A stretch of 64,000 bases of DNA, from NCBI GenBank assembly GCA_003864495.1, contig ML133389.1, positions 2,093,560 to 2,157,559 of the forward strand, given 5' to 3'. The translations under genes were made by a program, and so were the position numbers. Below, one piece after another: positions 12,001 to 24,000 of this stretch. The stretch comes from Nemopilema nomurai. Taxonomy: Eukaryota; Cnidaria; Scyphozoa; Rhizostomeae; Rhizostomatidae. A model generated the notes under the pieces. That model saw only the letters and a list, made by a program, of their open reading frames with translations, was not told the origin of the DNA and did not search any database. Positions within the stretch are counted from its first letter, which is position 1, and every line of letters begins with the position of its first letter.

Positions 12001-15000
12001 ATGATTGATTTTTTTTGAGTTGAAACATATATCTACTTTTAAACAGAGACCAGGTATTATTGGCCAAACACAAATAGTATTCGGGAACAGTCAATCGAAC
12101 AGCAACAATTGGCTACCCGCAAATAATGACAATAGGCCAACCTTCAAAGCACAATTTTTGCGACCAATCTAAGGTTAAAATACTACTGAAATGGAGTTCG
12201 AAGGAGTGGAAGCTCTTGGAAGTTCTTTATGAAAATTCAAAGGAGTTCAATGTTCCTCTTTGAAGAGAAACTTAAGATTTTGAGATGACAAGCAACTGAG
12301 AATAGCGAAGAGGTTATAGAAGATAGAAGAAATGGAAAGTTTTAAAGACAGCGGAAAGTCATGGAAGAGGGCGTTAACTAAAAGTTTTATGTCTATTGGG
12401 AGCTTATTATCACAGTAAAACTACCTTTTCGGATCTCAGCAACTTTCTTCTGTTGCTCCTTAACTCTTTCCTCCAAATCAGACTGCATCCTCTAAAAACA
12501 AGAAGTTATTTTGATAAACAATGATCCCGATAAGAGAGATTTCCCTTAAAACCTGGCCAAGGCTGGGAAAAACTTCCGTTCAATTAAAAAAATGAATAAC
12601 ATCTTTTACAGACGTTCTTATATCGACCTCAAATTCGACCACGATTTCTTGTACGTGTTTTCCAGCAGAAATCCCCGATTGGCTAGAATACGCGTATCAA
12701 TTAATAATTTACCCATCCACCTGAAGAAAATTAATTAAATGTCAAAAAGCAAATAAATCGAGCATTTTCACGGCATTTCATTTTGAGTCGGCTTAAACTA
12801 TACTTACTAAGATTAAACAAATGTCAGTAGAATTAATTTTCGGAAGTGTACTCGAAAGTTCCTAATTGAAAGGGGGAGAAGTTTGGCATTTTCATAAAAG
12901 CTTTCAATGGAGGGTCATAACAGATCGAAATGCCTAGATGTTCCGAAATTCGTAACTAAAAATGGGGGATGACTTTTTACATGGAATACATAATAAGGGG
13001 GTGTTAATAAATGGAAATTGTTATGCAAAATTTCTGAAAAATTGAGTTTCATGCGTTGCATGCGTAGATGTTGCATGCGCTAAATAACGTTGGTTGATGA
13101 GAAGGATGTTAGAAATACCTGTTGCTTTTCGCGAGACTCCTTCTGCTTGTTCGATACATGTTCGTGTTTGTCCTCTGCGTGGGCAAGAAGTAACTTCAGT
13201 TTGTCCATTTCCTAAGAAACAGGATGGAGAAGTGTTCACTAAAAAACGAGAGCAGCTTTAAGGGACAGTTAAAATTTGGCCAAGAAGTCATAGAAAGTGT
13301 TAAGGTATTGCCGTTGTATGCACAAGAAGCTTTAAAAGGTTTACGGGTCATTCCATATCAAATCCGGCAGAACCTGAGAAAATTGTAGCCCTGATGTCAC
13401 AGATTTTGCCACTTTTTCACCCATCCCTTGAGTTAGGCTAACTTTGGAAACCCAAAATTTTATCAAATTATCTCAAATCGTTTCTGAGTTTCCAAAGTTT
13501 CTCTATTTTGTTCAGATATTCGAAAAAATGGACGTGGCACTTAATCATGGTAATTTGGATTAAATACTATATTTTAGACCACAAAATTTGACAAATCAAA
13601 AGTTACATAAATTTTAAGGTTGTTTAGTCCCAGAACTGAAATCAACTCATATCGATAGGATGGTTATAGAACTTTTGAGTGAGATATCACTCAAACTTGG
13701 AAGGACTTGGCCACATCCTAAATTTGGCGACCAAGAACATAAAACCTCTAGAGCAGCGAGCAGGTATTGTTAATGCAAAACTCTATATCTCATATGGGGT
13801 TTTAAATTGCAAATTTGAAATCAACACGAGTAAAGTAGCTATAATGCATTATTATACTGTTTTAGTAGATAAAACATGGAAGATTATAGTATTTAATCCA
13901 AATGACCATGATTAAGTGCCACGTCCAATTTTCGAATATTTGAGCAAAATAGAGAAACTTTGGAAACGTATAACTCAGAAACGATTTGAGATAATTTGGT
14001 AAAATTTTGGGAATTTTCATAGTTAACCAAACTATAAGGATAGGACTGAAGGAGCTGGATTAATATACTCATATCAATAACATACAACAACAACAACATA
14101 CTTGGCGAGTCTTGAGAATGGTGGCATTTTTCTGTTCTGCATCAGCCCTCAGTTCGTCGAGTTCTTGGGCTTTTCTCTACAAATAATTCCATGCAATTAC
14201 AACACAACTAGACAGGGGTGCTTGAATCAGGGGGCAGCGGGGGCAACCCCCCTCTGTGCTTCCCCAGGTCTTAAACACACGCATAAATCCCCGCACCTTT
14301 AGATCGTCTAGAGTTGATGAAAGCCCGAAAGAAACCTTTCTAGTGGTTAGGGATTGCACTGCAGTTGTCTAAAGAAAACAAAATTGATCATTTCGATTGT
14401 TTTGTGAATTCAACTACCACCTGAAGGTTCCTCCCATTCCAATGAGTACTTTCTCGCGATATAAACTCTGGGTTTTTTTGTTGATTAAGTTGGCTTGGGG
14501 CATGAGAGACGAAGCAACAGAAACAGAGAGAGTTCGCTTTTCACTTGAGCTCTGCTAAAGTAAGGTATGTCCGAACGCTGATTGGTCGTTAGGCTCTTCT
14601 CAGACTTTCAGGTGATTTTCAACCTCTAATTTAATCTGCCCCCCCCCCTTTGCTGAATAAAGTACGCGCAACTCTTAAAAGCATTTGACTTTTTCGCGAC
14701 TCATGGATAGCTCTGGAAAGAATTTGAAATCGAGACTTTTTTCAAAAAAGAGGCTAGCTAAAATTGATTAAGATCACACACCTTTCCCATTTCAACGTGG
14801 CCCTTTAACCTGAAATAATCAAAGTTTTGAAAAATTTAAATAATAGATTTTTGAAACTAATAATAACAACTAAGCAATGGACCAACTATTACATAAAAAA
14901 TACCATTATTTTGTAAAAACACACAAATAAATTAAGTTTTACGATTGTGAAATCAGCTTTGACGTGGTCTCATTTCGATTGCGGAGTTGCACTAAGAAAT

Positions 15001-18000
15001 AGTATTGTGAACGCAGTATTATTTCTGCTGCGTAGACTTTGAATAACCCTGCGCTACCCATGGTTCATTGCGGTTGATTAGTATCCCATAATACAGTTTC
15101 TGTGGTTTTGAAACTGAAACAATGGGATTTAGAAGCATGGCTTAGGCCTAAGCAAAGAGCATGAATAGACTAATGAATGAATAAAGTATTTACTGCCAAT
15201 ATGGTCACGACAAAATCATTTTTTATGTCAATACATTGGTCGTTCGAGGCGATATTGGCTGTAACATGACAGTTAAGTATCATTCCTGTTAGGGTTTAAA
15301 GGGGCGACGAAGAGCTAATATCTAAACTGACTCGTTCAAGCAAGCGCAAACTCACTTTTCGATTTCCATCTGTTTGCCTTCTAATGTCTTATACAGTTGT
15401 GACAACTTCCCTTCGTTTGCCTCCAAATCTGTAACAAATAAATTTATTCAATGTTAATCGGGGGCGATCCTTGCATGAGTAAACTGAATAGGGGAGAAAG
15501 GGGGAGGGGGTGGTTGTGTTCGGCATCGCAGGTAATTTTTGGTTAGTTCGGCATAATATGTTTTAAGGAGAATGCCCGAGTAATTCATACCAAAAAGTAC
15601 ATATACATCATATGGGCGGAAACACCAACCAATAACCAAAAATCTTCTTAGAGAAGTTAGGGGGGGGGGGGCAAATAAAATGGCCGGCAAAAATTCTGGG
15701 CGTCAACGCTCTAAAGCCCCCCTTAGAGACACCACTGATGTTAATGCATTGTAACCTTAGGAGTCTAAACTTTAACCTGAAGCACGTATTCCTGGGTTGT
15801 GAAAGCACTTCTTTCAAATAAGAAATACCTTTTACATCGGTAAAAGAGAGGGGCAGTGCGGATAAATGACTTGGCCTCGAGTGCTTGCTTGAAAGCATGT
15901 CCCGATAGCTCAGTTGGTAGGGCACTTGACGTACAAAGTCAAGGGTCGTGAGTTCGAGTCCTGCTCGGGTCGGTTATTTTTCCGCACTCTCTGTGATCCT
16001 TAGTGCCAAAAGTCCATTAATAAAAGACACTCAAGGCATATCTACCACAAGTGACATGTGCAAGTTCCAGTTTCCACATAAAGAAACCACTGGAGTTTTC
16101 GTTGGTCTTACCAAATGAGTATTAAAAACATCCTCCGTAAGATATCCTATTGCGAACCGCAGAAGCCCATAAAATTTGTCAAAAAGAGCTTTCGGGTTTA
16201 ACTCGACTCTACCCATCTTAATGCTTTCAAAGCCTATCGCAAACAACCCCTGGCTAAAAGCGATAATTGCCTTCTTTAAAGAAAAGTAAAAGATTCAGGT
16301 CATATTGAGAATGAAGTGGAGCTTACGACCAAGAAAACATGGCGATGATACGACTGTGGTTCGAATTATGCCGCGTTCGAATTATGCCGCGCACGGATAA
16401 TGCCGCGTTTGAATTATGCCGCGCACGGATAATGCCGCGTTCGAATTATGCCACGCACGGATAATGCCGCGTTTGAATTATGCCGCGTTCGAATAATGCC
16501 ACGCACGGATAATGCCGTGTTTGAATTATGCCGCGCACGGATAATGCCGCGTTCGAATTATGCCACGCACGGATAATGCCGCGTTCGAATTATGCCGCGT
16601 TCGAATTATGCCACGCACGGATAATGCCGCGTTTGAATTATGCAGCGTACGAATTATGCCGCGTTCGAATTATGCCACGCACGGATAATGCCGTGTTCGA
16701 ATTATGCCGCGTTCGAATTATGCCACGCACGGATAATGCCGTGTTCGAATTATGCCGCGTTCGAATAATGCCACGCACGGATAATGCCGTGTTCGAATTA
16801 TGCCGCGTTCGAATTATGCTCGCACTGATAATGCCGCGTTTGAATTATGCCACGCACGGATAATGCCGTGTTCGAATTATGCCGCGTTCGAATTATGCCA
16901 CGCACGGATAATGCCGCGTTTGAATTATGCCGCGTTCGAATTATGCCGCACACGGATAATGCCGCGTTCGAGTTATGCCGCACCAGAATGGCACATAGAT
17001 GTTGTTGTTTTTGATGAATAAACGCTAAAGCACGGGGGTTGGGAAAATAACATTGTTCTATATTCTGCGCATCAGGGACAAAATTGTGGTCTTGCTTCTA
17101 TAAACCGCTTGCAAAATCATTCGAAACAAGAAAAATGATGTTCTCAAGCCCACAACAGGAAATCGGTATTCCATGAAAAAAGTTCAGATGCCTAAGACTC
17201 TTAGTTGAAGAATAGAAGGCAGCGCATTAAAAATATTAGAAATAACAGTATCGCATTAATTCTCTGCGCATAGGTTTTCTTAATGAAGAAAGTTCCCCGT
17301 GCTTTGTAGGATTCGTTGGAGGAAACGGGAAACCTTTTGTTAATCCTGAAAAGTTGTGCTAGGAAAAATGGCGGGCTGTTGCTGTTGCGATAAAACATGG
17401 AAATTCAATTCGATCATGGCGAATGATGCGAGTCTAAAAGCTGGAACGGGAGCTTGTGGCAGAAGGATGATTATACATGCCTGTGAAACTTTATCATTGT
17501 GGTTTAAGCTACAGTATAAAATCATATCCATAAAATGTATCACGGTACTAATTGGTAAGAATGAAGCTAGTGTCAAAGTGACATTTCATTCACAGACTTG
17601 ACTACCACTAGACGGAGGCATTATTGAAAGCTTTTGGTGACGTCATCACCGCTCCTTTAGACATCCACGTCAAATAACGGTTTAACCGATGGCCTAGAAT
17701 CGATCGTAACACTGACAAACGTGCGATAAACAATCTAACACGTTCTTTGTTAACTGCTGCAATAGACAGGCGTCTAGCGTTTATGACGTCAGTGGGCTCT
17801 CTAATGCCCAGTCTACTTTCTTTATGATACAAAGTCATATTTACCTTTCTGCACGCTGGTAAGTTTCTCTGTGAGTTGGATGATGTCATCTCTCGACTGT
17901 ATAATGGCTTTCTCCAGCTTCTTTTTACGGCTATGGAAGATAGAGAGCTTGAAGCTAATGGTTTAAGGCCTAATGATATAATCTCTTCTTCATTCAGGCA

Positions 18001-21000
18001 AAGATTAAATAAGGATGGAAAGATTTTGTGCAGATTTTTAGATAAGAAATTTTCTGACGTAGGATTAAAACTGCAACAAATAGTATCAAAACAATAACTA
18101 ATGCGAAGGCTAGTTTTAGTTTAATACCTAGAGTTGAGTCCCGTGAAATTTGATATTAAAAACCAGGGAACACAATAGCCCAATTATTTACCGTATTTAT
18201 TCCTGCATTCAGTCCAGAGATTTGCATTTGCACTGTACTGAACTGTCTTTGTGCAGCCTCTGACAACGGAGGACCCGGGGCCATGGCCCCCAATCTCAGT
18301 GATGATTTTATGAATTTCATTATATCTTTTCTATTTTTTTCTTGTGTTTCTTATTTTACAATCATAATTTAATTTTGCATTTTAAAACCAACCTTTTGGC
18401 TTCTTTCGGGTTAACTGTCTCCAAAACTTTTATGACTTCTGAAGAAACAGTGTTGAGTCGTTCGTGAGCCTTTTCAGCTTTGTCCAATGCGGTTCTGAAT
18501 CAAATAAAAAATATTCATCATTTTCATAAGAACCTAAGATTGATATAATTAACTTTAATAAGGGAATAAGAATCGTGCAATTTGAATTGAACAGACTGTA
18601 AGAACAAACTGTAATGTAATTGAATCACCTTCATAAAAGCCAAAGATCGATTAAAATATTTCTATTATGAAAGAAATAGTAATGATGCAATTTATATTGA
18701 TAGACTGTAGCGAAAAAATGTTATGTTGATTTACCATGCTCATAACAGCCTAAGATCGATAAAGTTAACTATATTATACAGGAATAATAATGATAAAATC
18801 TAAATACAAGCAGAGTGTGACAAATCTTTTTTAAGGGTGAAGGATAACCAAAATTCTTTGCGACATAAGTGGTGCTTCTGTGAAGCAAAAAATAGTGGCC
18901 ACTAAAGATGCTACAGGATCCATATAATGTGCGACAAGGCAGTGGGAACTTTCTTTAATTAGCAGAATATGAGACAATAATCTTTTATGGAGAATAGTCC
19001 TAAGGTTTTACCTTACAGTTTTTCCAACTTCTTCGATGTCAAAGTCAGGGTACTCAATATCGTAAGCGTCTTCATCTTTGCTATTTTGAATAAAGAACTA
19101 GGAAAGAAAGTAACCTTTTCTTAAATAGATAAACAAATAGATAAATAAGACATTCTATAGATATGAATAGCTTTGGGTTATTTTCCGACGTTTACATACT
19201 CTGAGGAGTGTCGGATGAAAAAGTAATTCAAGCATGCTTCAAGTATGCTGTTGTAAATTGAAATTACTGCTTTGTGTTTCTTTTTGGCTACGTTTCAGAT
19301 TTCTTATTCTTTAAAAAGTCTTCAGTTGATCCTCCGCATTTACAGCCAGCTAATTTGGGCGACTCCACATCGAGGCAATGAATAGGGGAAGCGTTGGACT
19401 TGTTATAGTTTCAAATGGTTCATCCACTTTTGACAGGCCTCTCCGGCCTTGAGGATTCCTTGGTCTCAAACACGTGATACATAAAACAACATGGCAGCTT
19501 CCTTCTTTATAATCAGAGATAGACAAAAAAGACAAACGTAAGACAAACTTTAATAGCAATAAGTAATGAAAAAAATTGAATCTTAGATCGATACTAACCT
19601 CGTTCAGTTGAGTCAAAATCTAGAGAGAAAAAAAGCAATAATAAGCTCAGGTGGTCATGAAGGGCTAATGGAATAAATAAATAAGTAAATAAGTAATATA
19701 CAACAGGAACCGCAAATGCAATAGATAGGCACATTAGAGATGAAGGTCTTAAAGTAGTTTGCAAAAGACACCAGATACATGTGTCACTTGAATGAAGTTG
19801 TACATGCAATAATAGCTCAGGTGGTCATGAAAGGCTAATGGAATAAATAAATAAATGAATAATATATAACAGGAACACCTTAATAATATACAGCTTGAAT
19901 GAAGTTTTACATGCACACGAGGAAGAATGAGAGACAGTGATAAGCATGAACGATATCAGGGCGCAAATGAAGAATAAAATAACAATGAAAGTGGAAAATT
20001 GTTATTACCTTTACTCTATTCCCGCAAAGATTTTCATATCCAACAATAAATATTGTAACTTGTTGTTGATACTGCAACAGAGGAATGCAAAATCAGCAAA
20101 AATAATGGGGATGAAAAAATTAGTGGATTATTATCTTAGATATGACGTAACCAGTCTGAGCTTTACTTATTGCCTAGGAGCAATAGTTGTGATGTCACAT
20201 TCGACTCCTGGGATCAAACCTAATTCGTGTCAAAGGTCATGGCAAAACTGCATTGGTAGTTCAAAGTTCGTTGTGAAGAGATCAAAGGTCAATTGACAAG
20301 TGTCAGTTGGAGCGTCAGGGATCTTTTGTAGACTATGATGACATGAGCTATTAGAATAATATTGGAGAGGATTCAATTCAAATGGATTTTTGGAGATTTA
20401 TACGAGTAATATAAGATATGCTCTCATAAGCACTAACATGGAAGTCAGGTTGTTTCAAGAGTATTTTTAGGTTGCTGCAGGTCTTGACCAGCATCGTGAG
20501 TCAATCGAGATATAAAAAGGCCTGTTGTGCAAGGAAATTTTGTTTGCATTTGTCAAGCTTTGCTTTCGAAAAATATATTCAGTGTTTTCAAAAAGGCCTT
20601 CAAAAGCCTAGATTGCATTCGACAAAGCTTTAGTGTAGAGTGCGCTGATTTTTTTCAGCTATCAAATACGTCATATTGCAGAACTTACTTGATCCTATTA
20701 CAGATCAAGCTAATACCTTAGAACAGTCAAACAACAGGGGTATACTCTTCATGAGGGAATCTTATGTAAACAGTGCTGCAAAAAGGGACTGGTCACATGT
20801 TATATTTTACGGACTGGAAATGTGTCTACAATGCTATCCGGGTTCTCTCTACAAACAGACAAAGGATGTCTTGTAACATTTTTACCTTTTTCTTGGCGAT
20901 AGGGTCTGACAGGATAATGATGAGCTGCGTCTGGAAAAAGAAATACGTCATGAAATAGAAGATAATAATCAAGTTTTAGTGGACTTCAAGGCATTTAAGT

Positions 21001-24000
21001 GTCACAATCAGTAACATAAGAAATGTATTGCCTCGTTCAATTCTCCTGCCCTTTTTCGCCTTCCCCAGTGGCGCTTCTACGGAAAGCGGATCTAGGGAGG
21101 CCTTTGCTCCTCAGAATTCTTATCGGCCTCTTCATTTGCCCAATTTGTCTCAGAAAATGTTTGGTTATTGGTTAGTGTTTCCGTCCATGTGCTTTGATAT
21201 GAATTGCTCGGGCATTCTCCTCTAAATTTTTTGAAACAAGAAAATCACCTTATAGTATATTACCTGAAAGTGAAGCCTTATTTTGTAAATACACTGTGTC
21301 CGTACACTGGTATCCCAGGATTTTTCTGCGGAACCCCCTCCCAGTTTTCGCAAGCTAGGGTAGCCCTGGTCCTTCCCCTGCAACTATTCAGCATCACAAA
21401 GAGGTGGGCCTCGTGTCGTAGTAGAACTACGATATACTACAGAAAGGTGGGTGGTAAAGGGTGATAAGCCATTATCCCTTCGACCCACCCTTAAAAGTAA
21501 ACACCCACCATCCCTCAAGCAAGTATCCAAATCTTAAGGAACGTGGAAGGCAAATAATTTTACATTTCAGTACACCCCCTGAAACCTCAGTTCTCATCCA
21601 AGGCTTCTCATACTCAACCCCAAGACCGCCATCTTTGCTTAACAGGCTTGAGGATGCACTTAACCCCATCACACAACGTTTCGTCACAACGTGACCCAAA
21701 TTGACCTAGCATTGGACAACCCAATGTCTTCGATACATTAATCAATACAACTTCAATACAGCTTTAATTCCCTTGGAAACCGTAATGGAAGGTTATCGCG
21801 TGATAGACTGCTAGAATCTTCCAATATAGAAATATCGACAAATAACACGAATATTATTGAATATCTGTTCTTATTCCCCACTTTTGTGCATAAGCTGAGA
21901 AGATTGCCGCCTTTCACAAGTATCTAGTTACAATAAAATAGTCACACAACGACACGGTCATAAACTAAGGCCTTTGTGATTAACTTAGACAATCCCCGGG
22001 GCCAAGTAATATGCATTCATGTATAAACAGATCTGGAATAATAACACTAAAAGGACAGATTTAATACGCTAGTATCAAAAAAATATTTCATATTCTGATA
22101 ATATTTAACATGGACGTGTACGTGTTGCTCGAAATTTTAGTCAAGTTTAAATTAGTACGCAAACTGTAAAGGAAACAAAAAAGTGAATAAATATTGCAGA
22201 GCGACACATTATGACTATTAAACCATTCCTATCATTATCTTTGTTATTGTCATTGTTACTTTTCTTAATACTTCTTTCGCTTACAAATGTCTGATATTGC
22301 CAACCAAATTTTTTATCATCAACTGTGTAATCGTTTCAAAACAGTCGAATTAGTTAATATTTCCATTGGCTCTTTTGGTACTAATGGCAATTTTTGCACC
22401 TTTTTCTCCAAAATTTGTGACTCTCTTTTCACGAACAAATAACACAACGGTATTTCGAAGCCTTCTAACATCACTATTCGTGTGACATGATATGTATTTT
22501 TGTTGTAGAAATAAAACATGGAAAAATCTAGAACTTTTACCATTTTGGCGTTTTATCATACAATATCAAATGTCACATCATACAACAGTCATACACTGTC
22601 ACCTAGGCTAGCCTGGAGAGGTTTTCGAATGAATTTTAATTGAATTGAAAAGTTTTCATTGCCATCATCGCCATAATTTTTGTTGTAACTACCCTTATCT
22701 ATATCATTACTAGTTGTAGCCATTATTAGTCTTGTATCATTATCTATATCATTCATTATCTCAACATTATAATTATCAATATTATTATCCATATCATTAT
22801 CCATTTCATTTTCTATATAATTTATTAAAGAAAGTTGTGAAATATGAGACGGGAGAACGAGTAACTGAAAGAACACAGTGTCAAGAAGTTTGAAAGCTTC
22901 AACAATAATTTTGAGATTGATATTTACAAAAATGTCGAATTTTGTCAACCTTCAGAGCCTTTTCTTTTAGAAATCGTGGAAATCGTGGAAATGTTATATA
23001 TTTGCCAATAAAAGCAACTTAAATTAATCTTAAAGAGAAGAATAATCTTAAAAAATTTGAGGAATATGAGGCGGGGGATCAAATAACTGAAGGGACATTG
23101 CACCAAGAGGTCATAATCATACAAGCTTTGAATAATTGGGATTTAATTTTAAAAGTGCTCTTCAGTGAATTCTAAAATTTGAAACCTCTCTTTTGGTATT
23201 TCTGAAAGTATTGACTTGATAAGGACAAGCTTCTTTGGCGTAAATTATTTCCCAAGGAAATAAAATCTGTCAAAATTGGAGGGAGGCCTTCGGGTTTCCT
23301 TAAGAGATGACAGAGGTTGTGGTAGAAAAATTAAACAGCCATTGAAAGTAAATCTTATTAAAGAGAAGAAAAAAACTTCATAATTACCAGGTCATCAACA
23401 AGCTCTAGTGTTGCATTTCTGTCCTTCACATAGGTATCCTTGATCTTAGTGATGTCGGCTCCTGTGATTGGCTGTTCGATTGAGTCGGCCAGTATGTAGG
23501 AACTCAGAGTCTGACATAAAGGAAAAGTTCACCATCAGTCAGCATGCTTCGAAACAGGGTCATACATTTGTATAGAGACTTATGTATACATGTCTAAACT
23601 TGTGAATCTTATCAGTTGGAGAAACTTTTAATAAGCTCCTAGGAGGTTATAGGGGGCAAAAGAGCTTGCCATTTTTACTTAAGGGAGCATTTGTGCATAA
23701 GCAAATAATTCTAAGGAAATAAGGAGCAACATAATAATTTTGAGAAATTTGGGAAAAACATGGCACACAAAATGCATTGCAGAGAATAGGGGAGATTGTA
23801 ATAGAGAAACTTTTAGGGTGCATAAGAGCACAGATATGACACCACAAAGTTACCATTGTCTGAACAACAAGTGGTTTGGATACTAGAAGTATAAAATTAT
23901 GATAATGTGTGTTTTTAAGTCTATTAACAAGAAAAGTAGAAACAATAACTGAAACTACAAAAAAATAACCTTGTCAACTCGATCAGTTATCTTCCCCAAT

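Noticed and set aside
16528..17021. Long frames on both strands
   Set aside because: By-product of the 16-bp satellite lacking stop codons.
17876..18097. Plus frame ending GLKLQQIVSKQ
   Set aside because: Partly antisense to exon 8; no domain, no upstream splice or start context. It looks somewhat protein-like but remains unsupported.
22589..22948. 119-codon minus frame rich in Asn and Asp
   Set aside because: Driven by ATTATC-type simple sequence within an intron.
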